Part shown: one piece after another, positions 1 through 8,832 of the stretch
How the letters are laid out: each line of letters begins with the position of its first letter
Position numbering within the stretch: position 1 is the stretch's first letter
Origin: ZC4RG30 sp049841155
Lineage (GTDB): Bacteria; Pseudomonadota; Gammaproteobacteria; Steroidobacterales; Steroidobacteraceae
DNA: 64,000 nucleotides
Assembly: GCA_049841155.1 (NCBI GenBank)
Contig: JASGHI010000003.1
Span: 2,081,467 to 2,145,466, forward strand
Direction of reading: 5' to 3'
Notes under the pieces: model-generated
What the model saw: the letters and a program-made list of their open reading frames with translations, nothing else
What the model was told of the DNA's origin: nothing
Databases searched by the model: none
Position numbers and translations under genes: made by a program

Positions 1-325
1 CAGGCCGCACCGTCTGCACCGACACCAGCTCGTTGCGCGCATTGAGCGCCAGGGAGTTGGAACCATTGGTTTGGCTGCCGGCAAGGAACTCCGACAGCGT
101 GCCGTCCGCAGCCACCCGCAGGATGCGCCCGACGCGGTTCTCCGTGAACAGCAGGGTGCCATCGGTGAAACGCAGCGGCCCTTCCGTGCCCTCGAGACCT
201 TCCCTCAAGACCTCGATGGGAGTGCCTGCCGCAACCACGCCCTCGATGGCAGGGGTCGCAAGTTCTGCCGCCATGCCCGCCGCGGCCCACAGCAGCGCTA
301 AACCACAGAACCATTGCCGTCTCAT
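1..325 (-). CDS. SMP-30/gluconolactonase-like secreted protein (partial, C-terminus outside window)
   Basis: Only the first 108 residues are in the window; the gene runs off the left edge. The start is an ATG at 325, one base from the stop of the upstream dipeptidase gene, so the two are probably cotranscribed. Residues 1-20 form a hydrophobic signal peptide ending AAAGMAA. After it comes the first blade of an SMP-30/LRE-like beta-propeller: EGPLRFTDGTLLFTENRVGRI and an NGSNSLALN segment, as in gluconolactonase-type calcium-dependent lactonases. A periplasmic hydrolase or sugar-lactone enzyme is likely, but the metal ligands and substrate cannot be judged from this fragment. Confidence 0.72.
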   Translation of the reverse strand, partial: MRRQWFCGLALLWAAAGMAAELATPAIEGVVAAGTPIEVLREGLEGTEGPLRFTDGTLLFTENRVGRILRVAADGTLSEFLAGSQTNGSNSLALNARNELVSVQTVRP

Positions 326-326
326 C

Positions 327-1529
327 CTAGAGCCGCTCCACGTCCTGGGCCTGGTCGAGCACCCGCAGCAGATTCCCGCCCCAGAGCTTGGCGAGATCAT
401 TGCGGCTGTAGCCCTCTTTCAGCAGGCGTTCGGTGATGCGCGGATATTGCGTGGCGTCCTGCAACCCCTCGACGCCACCGCCACCGTCAAAATCAATGCC
501 GATTCCCACGTGGTCGATGCCGGCCACACGAATCACGTGCAGCAGGTGATCCATGAACTGGTCGAAGGTCGCCGGCGTGACGGGCCAGCGCTGGTTCACC
601 TCGGCAAGCTTGCGGACGGTGTCGCGCCGCACCTGCGCGGTGCGCTGGGTTGCCGCATCGCGCCGGATCTGCGCAATCGCCGCGGCGCGCTCCGGATTCT
701 GTTCGCGTTCCACGAGATAGTCCGGGAAGGCCGCCACCTGGATCACGCCGCCGCGCTCGGCGATGCGCCGCAGATGCACATCATCGACATTGCGCGGATG
801 CCGGAACACGTCCTTGGCGCCCGAATGCGACAGCACGATGGGCTTGGTCGACAGGGCGAGCACATCGTCCAGCGTGGCATCGGAGGAGTGCGAGAGATCG
901 ATGAGCATACCGATGCGGTTTGCTTCGCGCACCCAGCGCCGGCCCAGCTCGGTCAGGCCCGGTTCGGCGGCGGCCCGGATGTCGGTGCTCGAAGTGGCCA
1001 GATCGTTGTGCTGGGTGTGCACCGGGCTCGCCAGGCGCACGCCGCGCGCGTAGAACTCGGCGAGGCCGCGTTCCGGCTCCACGCCCATCGGATAGCTGTT
1101 CTCCATGCTGAGGAACGCAAAGCGCTGGCCGCGCGCCACGAGGCGGTGCGCTTCGGCGGAGGTGCGGACGATGCCGATCTTTCCGGGATACTGCGCGAAC
1201 ATGGCGTAGATCTCGTCCAGGCGCTTGTTCGCGGCGCGCTTTGCGGCCTCCCGGCCTTCGTCGGTAAGCGGCCCCTGCGGAATGAAGGTTGCGAAGAAGC
1301 CGCCATCGAGGCCACCTTCGATCATGCGGGGCAGATCGATCTGCGTTCCGTCATCGGAATACTCATGACGGTCGCCGAACTCCCAGCCCTCGACGCCGAA
1401 GAAAACCGGAGTATCGAGGTGGGTATCCAGCGTCAGCAGCGATTCGTGCAGACGTGCAGGGGGAGTTGCGCAGCCGGCCAGGGCCAGTGACAACAGCGCC
1501 GCAGCGCAGAGAGAAGGGATTTTACGCAT
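327..1529 (-). CDS. Membrane dipeptidase (peptidase family M19), lipoprotein
   Basis: This 400-residue protein has a lipoprotein signal, with LALAGC placing the lipidated Cys at residue 20, so it is anchored in the envelope. Family M19 metal ligands are visible: H37-x-D39 in DTHLDTP, the bridging Glu in FLSMENSYPMG, a His in IDLSHSSDATLDDVL, a His in VLSHSG and the late HVGIGIDFDGGGG. The family cleaves dipeptides, including D-amino-acid or dehydro forms, using two zinc ions. The start at 1529 was chosen because the next upstream in-frame Met would put 29 charged residues before the signal peptide. The SMP-30-like gene follows after 1 bp. cysB lies upstream on the same strand with a gap of 49 bp. 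Confidence 0.88.
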   Translation of the reverse strand: MRKIPSLCAAALLSLALAGCATPPARLHESLLTLDTHLDTPVFFGVEGWEFGDRHEYSDDGTQIDLPRMIEGGLDGGFFATFIPQGPLTDEGREAAKRAANKRLDEIYAMFAQYPGKIGIVRTSAEAHRLVARGQRFAFLSMENSYPMGVEPERGLAEFYARGVRLASPVHTQHNDLATSSTDIRAAAEPGLTELGRRWVREANRIGMLIDLSHSSDATLDDVLALSTKPIVLSHSGAKDVFRHPRNVDDVHLRRIAERGGVIQVAAFPDYLVEREQNPERAAAIAQIRRDAATQRTAQVRRDTVRKLAEVNQRWPVTPATFDQFMDHLLHVIRVAGIDHVGIGIDFDGGGGVEGLQDATQYPRITERLLKEGYSRNDLAKLWGGNLLRVLDQAQDVERL

Positions 1530-1578
1530 GGTAGGCGCATCATCTCTCAGACGGCAGCGGAACGGTAGCTTCAGCCGC

Positions 1579-2553
1579 TCAGCGCAGCGGCAGCTCCAGG
1601 TCCTGAAAAATCGCATCCGTCTCCGCCTGATTGGCGGTGGCCCGCGCCCTGTCCACCAACCGGCGGTTCAGGTGCGGCGCCAGCATGCCGATGAAGTCAT
1701 ACACGTAACGGCGCAGCAACGCCGAACGGTCGAAGCCTACCCAGGTGACATGCACAGGGAACAGATGCGAGGCCTCGATGCGCACCAGATCACTGTCCTG
1801 CTGCGGATCGATGGCCATGTTCGCGATGATGCCCACGCCCATTCCCAGCCGCACATACGTCTTGATCACATCGGCATCACGCGCCGCCAGCGCGATATTC
1901 GGGTGTATGCCGTGCGCCGCGAAGGCGTCGGCAAGGGAGGAAGGTCCGGTGAAACTGAACACGTAGGTCACAATGGGATGCGCGCCGAGTTCCTGGAAGG
2001 TGAGGTGCCGGGCTCTGGCCAGCGGATGGCCCTGCGGGACGATCACCTGCCGGTACCAGCGGTAGCACGGTAGCAACACGAACTTGTGGAACAGGGAAGC
2101 CGATCCCGTGGCAATGGCAAGATCGATGCGGCCATTCTGCGCCATCTCCGCGATCTGCTCCGACGTCCCCTGCAGCAGGTTGAACTGCACCTTCGGATAG
2201 CGCTCGCGGAACACCTTGATGACGGGCGGCAGCACGTAGCGCGCCTGTGTATGGGTGGTTCCAATGGACAATGTCCCGGCGCTCTCGTCCTTGATGTCGG
2301 TGGAAATTCCCTTGATGTTCTGCATCTCGCGCAGGATGCGCATTGAGCACTCGATCACCCGTTCGCCAGGCCCGGTGACCTTGGCGAGCGCACGTCCCCG
2401 ACGTTCGAAAATCCTGAAGCCGAGTTCCTCCTCGAGCTGGCGCAGTTGCTTGCTCACCGCCGGCTGAGTCGTGTGGAGCCGGGATGCTGCCGCGGTGATA
2501 TTCAGATCGCTCTGGACAACCGTCGCGAGGAATCTCAGCTGCTGAAGCTTCAT
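1579..2553 (-). CDS. cysB: LysR-type regulator CysB
   Basis: This 324-residue protein has exactly the length of CysB. Residues 1-60 are the LysR winged HTH (MKLQQLRFLATVVQSDLNIT, then TTQPAVSKQLRQLEEELGF). The effector domain has the CysB-type pattern GTTHTQARYVLPPVIKVF, with TTHTQARY matching the sulfate/thiosulfate pocket. CysB activates sulfate-uptake and cysteine biosynthesis genes in response to N-acetylserine. The start at 2553 gives the standard CysB N-terminus; an in-frame Met 12 codons upstream is less likely. No sulfur genes adjoin it, which is normal because CysB is usually unlinked to its regulon. Confidence 0.9.
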   Translation of the reverse strand: MKLQQLRFLATVVQSDLNITAAASRLHTTQPAVSKQLRQLEEELGFRIFERRGRALAKVTGPGERVIECSMRILREMQNIKGISTDIKDESAGTLSIGTTHTQARYVLPPVIKVFRERYPKVQFNLLQGTSEQIAEMAQNGRIDLAIATGSASLFHKFVLLPCYRWYRQVIVPQGHPLARARHLTFQELGAHPIVTYVFSFTGPSSLADAFAAHGIHPNIALAARDADVIKTYVRLGMGVGIIANMAIDPQQDSDLVRIEASHLFPVHVTWVGFDRSALLRRYVYDFIGMLAPHLNRRLVDRARATANQAETDAIFQDLELPLR

Positions 2554-2627
2554 GCGGCGAGAATCACATGCGGCCGCCAATGCAAACAATGCTGTCGGCG
2601 CATGTGATTAGAACGCAATTTCCGGTG

Positions 2628-3077
2628 CTATTGCGCCGGCGCTGCGTCCGGCAGCGAAGCCGCATTGCCGCCTGGCCCTGCGGCACCCGCCGAACCCGTG
2701 GAGAACACGCGTCCTCCAGGCAGGGTGATGCGCTGCGCGTCCATGACCCTTTTTCCGCTGCGTGCCAGATAGCCGTCCACGATCAGCGTATCGCCGACTT
2801 TCACATCCGACTTGTTGAATCCGCGGCGTGAGAGGGCTCCCGGGCCGGCTCCTTCGCAGATCCATGTGACCGTTTCGCCGTTCCTCCCGTGCACTTCGAC
2901 AAGGAAGGAGGCGTGCGGATTGGTCCAGTTCACCTGGCTGAGTTTGCCCTCGATCCGTATCGGCTTGGTGGCGTCGTACATGGCCGCAAAGGAGTGATGC
3001 GCCAGGGCATCCGGACTGCTGACGACGGCAACCACCATCATGGCAGCGGCGGTGATGAACGGGCGAATCGGAAGCAT
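2628..3077 (-). CDS. DUF6152 family secreted protein
   Basis: This 149-residue protein has an N-terminal signal peptide (residues 1-27, ending DALA) followed by AHHSFAAMYD, the hallmark start of the mature DUF6152 domain. A small beta-rich domain then runs through GKLSQVNWTNPHASFLVEV and GDTLIVDGYLARSGKR. The function is unknown. Members commonly sit beside secreted proteins like the two encoded next to it at 3250-5163, here divergently, and near TonB-dependent receptors. A shared periplasmic role is an inference from this context. The C-terminus is a low-complexity Ala/Gly/Pro tail. Confidence 0.75.
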   Translation of the reverse strand: MLPIRPFITAAAMMVVAVVSSPDALAHHSFAAMYDATKPIRIEGKLSQVNWTNPHASFLVEVHGRNGETVTWICEGAGPGALSRRGFNKSDVKVGDTLIVDGYLARSGKRVMDAQRITLPGGRVFSTGSAGAAGPGGNAASLPDAAPAQ

Positions 3078-3249
3078 CGTTGGTCTCGTGCAGATGGGCG
3101 GCTTGAACGGGAGTCGATGCTAAGAGGGCGCATTCCGGCACCGCAAATGCCCAGATGGCATGAGGACATTGCCACATTGCCTAATGAACCTCGGGAGCCG
3201 CACCTACCATGCTGCATTCCCTCTCCATGATCTTCCGGGGATGCCCTCG

Positions 3250-4215
3250 ATGCGCCAGGTTCCATTACGAATGACGCGGATAGCCGCCGCCGCAGCGACG
3301 CTGTTGTCACTGCCGGCGTGGACGGCATCCCCCGCCACGGCTCCTCCTTCCGCCGAGTCCGTGTTGCTCGGCAGGCCCTACAGAGGCGAGCAGAAACCCA
3401 CGCCGCGCGACCAGGAAGGCAAGCCGCTGTTCACCGGCTACTGGAAGCTGTTGCGCGAGCAGGGCAAGCCGGATGGCAACCTGGGCAAGGATCTGCCGGG
3501 GTTCTTGCTGCCCTATTCGGAGAAGGGCAAGGCCGCACTGCAATACAACCTGACCCGCACCATCGATCCCGAGGCCCGCTGCCTGATCACCGGAATCCCG
3601 CGGCTGCTGACCAGTGTGTTGCCGTTCGAGATCCTGCATACGCCCAAGCGACTGGGGATCTTCTTCTACCTGAGCTGGCACCGCTGGGTGTGGCTGGACG
3701 GGCGCGGCACGGAAGCGGATCCCGATCCGCGCTACCTGGGCAACTCCGCAGGCCGCTGGGAGGGCGACACGCTGGTCGTAGAGTCCAACGGCTTCAAGGA
3801 CAGCGCGGACGGAAAATTCTGGCTGGACGACAACGGCAACCCGCAGAGCAGCCAGGCGCGCATCGTCGAGCGCTGGACGCGGCCGGACTTCCACCATCTG
3901 AATCTCGAGCTGACCTACATGGATCCCGCCTACTACTCCCGGCCCATCACCTACACCCGCAGTTGGGTGATCGGTGAACCGGGCGAGACGCTGGAGGAAT
4001 TCTCCTGCGAATGGAATACGCCATGGGTGGTGGCCCATCTGGAGCCGGGCCCCGGCACGATTGGCCCCGACGGCAACCGCGGATTCGGTCCCAATGGCCA
4101 GATCGTTCCGGATCTTCCGCTGGGCTCGGTGGATTCGGCCCGCGGCACGGGCTACTGGCTGTATCGCAAGAACAAGCCCAAGCCCTCGGATCCTCCCGCG
4201 CCCAAAGCCCGTTAG
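3250..4215 (+). CDS. Secreted hypothetical protein, paralogue 1 (with 4240-5163)
   Basis: This 321-residue protein of unknown function has a signal peptide (MRQVPLRMTRIAAAAATLLS, cleavage near ASPATA). The start at 3250 is preceded by GGGG about 10 nt upstream; ATG at 3271 is an alternative. Conserved blocks shared with the next gene include GKPLFTGYWKLLRE, GNLGKDLPGF, IDPEARCLITGIPR, LPFEILHTPKR, GRWEGDTLVVES, RIVERWTRPDFHH and GPDGNRGF. The two-gene tandem looks like a duplication. The family is seen beside DUF6152 proteins and TonB-dependent receptors, matching this locus, but no catalytic motif could be assigned. Confidence 0.7.
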   Translation: MRQVPLRMTRIAAAAATLLSLPAWTASPATAPPSAESVLLGRPYRGEQKPTPRDQEGKPLFTGYWKLLREQGKPDGNLGKDLPGFLLPYSEKGKAALQYNLTRTIDPEARCLITGIPRLLTSVLPFEILHTPKRLGIFFYLSWHRWVWLDGRGTEADPDPRYLGNSAGRWEGDTLVVESNGFKDSADGKFWLDDNGNPQSSQARIVERWTRPDFHHLNLELTYMDPAYYSRPITYTRSWVIGEPGETLEEFSCEWNTPWVVAHLEPGPGTIGPDGNRGFGPNGQIVPDLPLGSVDSARGTGYWLYRKNKPKPSDPPAPKAR

Positions 4216-4239
4216 CACCCTCATCAGACTGGAACGACA

Positions 4240-5163
4240 ATGCGAAATCTCAATGCAGTCCGCAGCGCAGTGGCGCTCGCCATCATCGGTGCGGCAGCTT
4301 TGCTGCCCCAGGGCATCTCGGAGGCCGCCGCGCCCGCCACGCCCGCTGCTGCGCCCAGCGGCGAAGAGCTGACTTCATCGCTGATGCGTGGCCAGCCTTA
4401 CGCAGGACCGGTGGTCGAAACCCCGCGCGGCCTGGATGGCAAGCCCGTATTCACGGGCATGTGGAGACCGGTGCGCGAGCCCGGCAAGCCCGGCGGAAAC
4501 ATGGGCAAGGATCAGCCGGGGTTCCAGCTTCCCTTCACCCAGATGGGCAAGCGCGCGGTGCTGTATTCGCAGAATCACACCGTCGATCCGGAAGCACTGT
4601 GCATACTTGGGGGCATTCCGCGCCACAATGCCAGCGGATTGCCATTCGAGGTGCTGCACACACCGCAGCGCATCGCCTTCACCTATAACTACAACACCAG
4701 CCGGCGCATATCCATCGGCGACGGCCTCAGGATCGATCCTGATGCACCGCCACGCTACTTCGGCAATGCCGTTGCGCACTGGGAGGGTGACACGCTGGTC
4801 ATCGAGACCAGCGGCCTTCATGACAGCTCGCACGACAAGATATGGCTGGACGAGAACGGCGATCCCACCAGCGACCAGACTCACGTCATCGAGCGCTGGA
4901 CGCGTCCCGACCTGCATCACTTCCGCGTGGAGATGACGATCACCGACCCGAAGTACTACACCATCCCCGTTCAGTTCAACCGGACGTGGACGCTGGCCGA
5001 GGACGCCGGCCAGCAGGAATACGCCTGCAACGAGAGCAACCTGGCGGCCGAGAACATTGGTCCCGGCGCCGGCGTGATTGGTCCGGACGGAAACCGCGGT
5101 TACGGTGATCCGGAGCCTCTTCCCGAGGCTCCGCCGGGACCCGAAGCCTACGGCCTGCAGTAG
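4240..5163 (+). CDS. Secreted hypothetical protein, paralogue 2
   Basis: This 307-residue protein starts 24 bp after the previous stop and aligns with that protein over nearly its full length, at roughly half identical residues by eye. Residues 1-31 are a signal peptide ending ISEAAA. Shared blocks are GKPVFTGMWRPVRE, GNMGKDQPGF, VDPEALCILGGIPRHN, LPFEVLHTPQR, HWEGDTLVIET, HVIERWTRPDLHH and GPDGNRGYGD. Conserved single Cys residues (EALC, EYAC) recur in both copies and may form a disulfide. The function is unknown. It is transcribed convergently with the TonB-dependent receptor that follows. Confidence 0.7.
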   Translation: MRNLNAVRSAVALAIIGAAALLPQGISEAAAPATPAAAPSGEELTSSLMRGQPYAGPVVETPRGLDGKPVFTGMWRPVREPGKPGGNMGKDQPGFQLPFTQMGKRAVLYSQNHTVDPEALCILGGIPRHNASGLPFEVLHTPQRIAFTYNYNTSRRISIGDGLRIDPDAPPRYFGNAVAHWEGDTLVIETSGLHDSSHDKIWLDENGDPTSDQTHVIERWTRPDLHHFRVEMTITDPKYYTIPVQFNRTWTLAEDAGQQEYACNESNLAAENIGPGAGVIGPDGNRGYGDPEPLPEAPPGPEAYGLQ

Positions 5164-5185
5164 CGCTCAGGCTGGCCGCAATTCC

Positions 5186-7732
5186 TCACCACTTGTACTC
5201 CACCGTGGCTGAATAGAATGCGCCGGCCGCTCCGATCGGGCCGTTGTTGGTGTACGCGTAACTCTGCGACGGCGACAGCAGCACCGCCGGCAACTTGCTG
5301 GGCTTGGTGCCGAACACATTGGTGGCCGCCAGCGAGAAGCGCAGATGCGGGTTGTACTGGTATCCGCCGTCGAGGTCGGTGATCCACAGCCCGCCGATGT
5401 CGTAGAAGACGGTCTCTCCCACGTTCGGCAGGTTGGTACCGTTGGGCCCGGTGCCGCTGGGCACGGTACCGGAGCGCGTGATGGCACCGTAGTGCGTCTC
5501 GCGCGCACCCACCGACCAGCCACCCAGCGTCCAGCGCAGGCTCAGGACCTCCTTGCTGCCCGGCGACAGCGTCGCGTTGATGTTGTTGGTGTTGGTGTAG
5601 TTGTCCGCCGCCAGCACTGCCGGTGTCGGCGCCACGCGCGTAACGGACTGGTAATTGCGGCTGGTCGCCAGCGACCAGTTCAGGCGTCCCGCGGCATCGA
5701 AATTGAAGAGGCCGTCGAGAGTGATCTCCACGCCACGCGTGCGGCTGTCACCGGTATTGGCGAAATAGCGCGCCTGATCGCCGGTGGCGAAGCCCGCGGC
5801 CGCCAGTAGCGCCGCGGAGCCGGGATGCTGCGCGTTGGAGACGATGGTCGGCGAACTGCCGATGCGGTCCTTGAGATCGATCTGGTAGACATCCAGGGCA
5901 AGGTTGGCGCGCAACCGCGGGATCTTCGCGACGAAGCCGACGGTGTAGTTCGTGGACTTCTCCGGCTTCAGCGGCTGCGCGCCGAGCGCGATGGCCTCGG
6001 GCGAATCGACCTGCAGCACATGGCTCAGGTAGGTATTGATGTTCGCGGTGTTCTTGTACGCCAGCGCGGCCAGCGGCGGTGCGCGGAAGCCGGTGCTTGC
6101 GGTGGCGCGCAGGCCGATGCCGCCCAAGTCGTAGCGCGTCGACACGCGGCCGGTGGCCGTGTCGCCGAAATCGCTGTAGTCCTCGTAACGCCCGGCGAGA
6201 TCGATGGTCCAAGGCTGGACCGGGTTGAGGGAAACGCCCACGTACACGGACTTGCCGTTGCGGTGCTGGTCCACCTCGTCGTCGGGCCGGAACCCGGGCA
6301 GCGCCTGCGCGCCGGTGACGCCGGCTCCGTATGCCTGGCCGGCATTCGGTCCATCGAGAATGGGCGAGGGCCCGTGGCTCCAGGACTGCAGGTCACCCTG
6401 TCCGCGCGTGTATCTCTCGGCTCGATACTCCAGGCCGGTAGAAAATTCCGCCGGCACGCTGCCGAGCGAGAAGGGACGGCGCAGGTCCAGGTTGCTGGTC
6501 CACACACCATACGTCAGGTTGCCGTCGTAGAAGTCCCGCTGGGACTGCAGGCCGTAGGTCGGGTTCTCGGAGTTGCGCGTGTAGACGTCGACGCTGTCGT
6601 GGCCGTAGCCGGTCGACAGGTCCCAAGACCAGCCTTCCTTGCCCCCATCGTGGCGCAGGCCGCCGACCGCCTCGTAGTCGCGCTCCTCGATCGCCTCCAC
6701 CGGTGTGAAGCCGTCCGGATAGAAAGCGCGGATCACCTCATCGCGCGACGGGTGGCGGAAGTTCTGCGGCGCGCTCGACTCGCGCCGCGCGCCCGTAAGC
6801 GTGGCATAAGCCTCGACCGCATCGTTCACCGGCGCGCCCAGATCCGCCGTCAGCGCGTACAGCCTGAACGGCGCCGCGCCCTGGTTTATCCATGCGTTGT
6901 TGTTGCGGCTCGCCTCCTTCGGATTCGGCGTGGCGCCGGCCGGCAGCCGCGGATTGCTCGGATTGCCGGTGGGCGCGATCTGCTGACCCTGCGCGTTGAG
7001 CGGAAAATAGAACAGGAACGTGGACGGGACCGGACTGTTGCGGACCATGAGTTTGCGGTCGTCCACCTGGCCGGCCAGATGCAGGTAGCCTTGCTCGCCA
7101 AGCCGGAACCCGGCATGAGCCTGGGCGGTCGTACTCCCGCCATCGCCCGCTCCCGTCTGGCCATAGCGCACCGACACGCCACTGTCATCGACGCTCTTGT
7201 CGGTGATGATGTTGATGACGCCTGCGATCGCGTCGGAGCCATACAGCGCCGATGCGCCGTCGCGCAGCACTTCGATGCGGCCAATGGTGCCGCTCGGAAT
7301 CAGCGACAGGTCGGCCGGCGCCGAGGTACTGAAACCTCCGGCGCCGAGGAACGCTGTGGTGTGGCGGCGCTTGCCGTTGATCAGTACGAGCACGTGGTCG
7401 GGGTTCAGCCCGCGGATCTGGCCGCCGCGGATCATGCTGCCGATGTCCGGCGTCGCGACATTGGGAAGGTTGAAAGACGGCAGCAGCGTGTTCAGTGTCT
7501 CGAGCAGATTGTCCTTGTTCGAGCTCGCGATCTCGGCTGCCGGCAGCACGTCGATCGGCGCGACACTGCTCTCGACGGTGCGGCCGATGGCACGTGTGCC
7601 GGTGACAATCAGCGTGTCCAACGTGCCGTCGCCGGTGGCCGAGGCATCGTCGGCGAGAGCGCCGCCTGCCGCCATCGAAAGGGCGGCCGTGACGGCTGCG
7701 CGCAGCAGCCCGCCGGAGGGCTTGTGATTCAT
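5186..7732 (-). CDS. TonB-dependent outer-membrane receptor
   Basis: This 848-residue receptor has a signal peptide (ending GGALADD), a TonB-box-like segment (DTLIVTGTRAIGR), and a plug domain with SMIRGGQIRGLNPDHVLVLINGKRRH and the IEVLRDGASALYGSDAIAGVINIIT motif typical of plugs. A 22-strand-type barrel follows and ends in an aromatic residue (ATVEYKW). The start at 7732 has AAGGGA about 6 nt upstream; a longer frame lacks a signal peptide at its front. The substrate is unknown. The plug style (DVLP, LNTLLPSFNLPN) resembles receptors for organic ligands more than siderophore receptors. It is convergent with the secreted paralogue pair, which may be partners. Confidence 0.93.
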   Translation of the reverse strand: MNHKPSGGLLRAAVTAALSMAAGGALADDASATGDGTLDTLIVTGTRAIGRTVESSVAPIDVLPAAEIASSNKDNLLETLNTLLPSFNLPNVATPDIGSMIRGGQIRGLNPDHVLVLINGKRRHTTAFLGAGGFSTSAPADLSLIPSGTIGRIEVLRDGASALYGSDAIAGVINIITDKSVDDSGVSVRYGQTGAGDGGSTTAQAHAGFRLGEQGYLHLAGQVDDRKLMVRNSPVPSTFLFYFPLNAQGQQIAPTGNPSNPRLPAGATPNPKEASRNNNAWINQGAAPFRLYALTADLGAPVNDAVEAYATLTGARRESSAPQNFRHPSRDEVIRAFYPDGFTPVEAIEERDYEAVGGLRHDGGKEGWSWDLSTGYGHDSVDVYTRNSENPTYGLQSQRDFYDGNLTYGVWTSNLDLRRPFSLGSVPAEFSTGLEYRAERYTRGQGDLQSWSHGPSPILDGPNAGQAYGAGVTGAQALPGFRPDDEVDQHRNGKSVYVGVSLNPVQPWTIDLAGRYEDYSDFGDTATGRVSTRYDLGGIGLRATASTGFRAPPLAALAYKNTANINTYLSHVLQVDSPEAIALGAQPLKPEKSTNYTVGFVAKIPRLRANLALDVYQIDLKDRIGSSPTIVSNAQHPGSAALLAAAGFATGDQARYFANTGDSRTRGVEITLDGLFNFDAAGRLNWSLATSRNYQSVTRVAPTPAVLAADNYTNTNNINATLSPGSKEVLSLRWTLGGWSVGARETHYGAITRSGTVPSGTGPNGTNLPNVGETVFYDIGGLWITDLDGGYQYNPHLRFSLAATNVFGTKPSKLPAVLLSPSQSYAYTNNGPIGAAGAFYSATVEYKW

Positions 7733-7866
7733 GCGGATTCCCTTGTCTTCCTGGATGAGTGCGAAGCGATGGTAAAAACCGCTTCTCCACGCAGCCAATG
7801 ACAAATCGGAATGTGCGCATTCCCGATGAGCCCGGTGCCGGACGTCGGGAGTATCCGCGAGCCTGA

Positions 7867-8289
7867 CTACATGATGTTGAGCTGCACCGATTCCTGCAGC
7901 GGCAGGGCATTGATGAGGAAGCGGCCCCAGGGCGCGCGCGCCGTGATGTCGGCCAGGCGCTCGCGGATCGCGCCCATCAGCAGCGGCAGGCCGTTGGTGA
8001 GGATGAATTTCTCCGCCGCCTCGCCTTCCAGCGGCGTGCCGCCGATGGTCACGATGGCATAGACCTCGATGACGAAGTGATAGGGCGGGTTGCGGCTCTT
8101 CTCATCGTCACTGCCCACGGAAACGGCCAGGGCGTACTTGCCGGGCTGGTTCTCGAGCTTCTGCACCTGCCGGCCGAACTTGAGCAGCGTGCCCGCCCGC
8201 TCGCCCTGGGCGGAATGATTGTTCAGCGAGCGCACTTCCTGGGTGGGGTAGAAGATTTCTTCGATCAGCAGCGTGGACGGTTCGGACAT
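7867..8289 (-). CDS. SecB-like chaperone-fold protein
   Basis: This 140-residue cytosolic protein is predicted mostly beta with a C-terminal helix. The segment HFVIEVYAIVTIGGTPLEGE, then FILTNGLPLLMGAIRERLADITARAPWGRFLINAL, resembles the end of SecB, where a helix carrying an 'LFPYARE'-type block precedes a terminal strand. It is not the canonical secB: the N-terminal half diverges and there is no adjacent grxC or gpsA. The ATG at 8289 has GGAG 6 nt upstream; an ATG 4 codons earlier overlaps that ribosome site. A role as a specialised export or toxin-antitoxin-type chaperone is possible but unproven. Confidence 0.5.
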   Translation of the reverse strand: MSEPSTLLIEEIFYPTQEVRSLNNHSAQGERAGTLLKFGRQVQKLENQPGKYALAVSVGSDDEKSRNPPYHFVIEVYAIVTIGGTPLEGEAAEKFILTNGLPLLMGAIRERLADITARAPWGRFLINALPLQESVQLNIM

Positions 8290-8343
8290 GTCGTTCTCCA
8301 TTGAAGGCGCTGGAGTGTAACCTTCGGGAACCCCTGCCGCACC

Positions 8344-8832
8344 TCAACCGCGCCGGGCCGCCTCGATCGACGCGATATCGATCTTTCCCATCTCCATCAT
8401 TGCGGCGAACACGCGCTGGCGCACGGCCGGGTCTTCGTCAGCCATGCCCTCGATGAGTGCGATCGGCGTGATCTGCCAGGAAATCCCCCACTTGTCCTTG
8501 CACCAGCCGCAGGCGCTCTCCTTGCCGGCATTGCCTACGATGGCATTCCAGTAACGGTCGGTCTCCTCCTGGTCTTTCGTTGCCACCTGGAAGGAGAACG
8601 CTTCGCTGTGCCGGAACATGGAACCACCATTGAGGCCAATGCAGGGCATGCCCAGCACCGTGAACTCCACGGTCAGCACATTGTCGGCCTTGCCGCCAGG
8701 ATAGTCGCCAGGTGCGCGGCGTACGGCGCGCACCGCGCTGCCGGGAAAAATCCCTGCGTAGAAACGCGCGGCTTCCTCGGCGTCGTGGTCGTACCAGAGA
8801 CACAGAGACGTCTTGGGAATTTCCTGATTCAC
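8344..8832 (-). CDS. PhnB/YjdN-like VOC family protein
   Basis: This 162-residue single-unit vicinal-oxygen-chelate fold protein of the PhnB-like ('3-demethylubiquinone methyltransferase-like') type contains CLWYDHDAEEAARFYAGIFPGS, VEFTVLGMPCIGLNGG, FQVATKDQEETDRYWNAIV and CGWCKDKWGISWQITP. The conserved WCKDKWGISWQ block is diagnostic of the group. The start codon is GTG at 8832 and overlaps the stop of the upstream two-domain VOC gene by 4 bp (GTGA), so translation is coupled. The substrate is unknown; members are often near resistance or aromatic metabolism genes. Confidence 0.83.
   Translation of the reverse strand: MNQEIPKTSLCLWYDHDAEEAARFYAGIFPGSAVRAVRRAPGDYPGGKADNVLTVEFTVLGMPCIGLNGGSMFRHSEAFSFQVATKDQEETDRYWNAIVGNAGKESACGWCKDKWGISWQITPIALIEGMADEDPAVRQRVFAAMMEMGKIDIASIEAARRG

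Noticed and set aside
5825..7801. 658-codon plus-strand frame inside the TonB-dependent receptor
   Set aside because: It is antisense to a clear receptor gene, with no ribosome site and biased Arg/Ala/Val composition.
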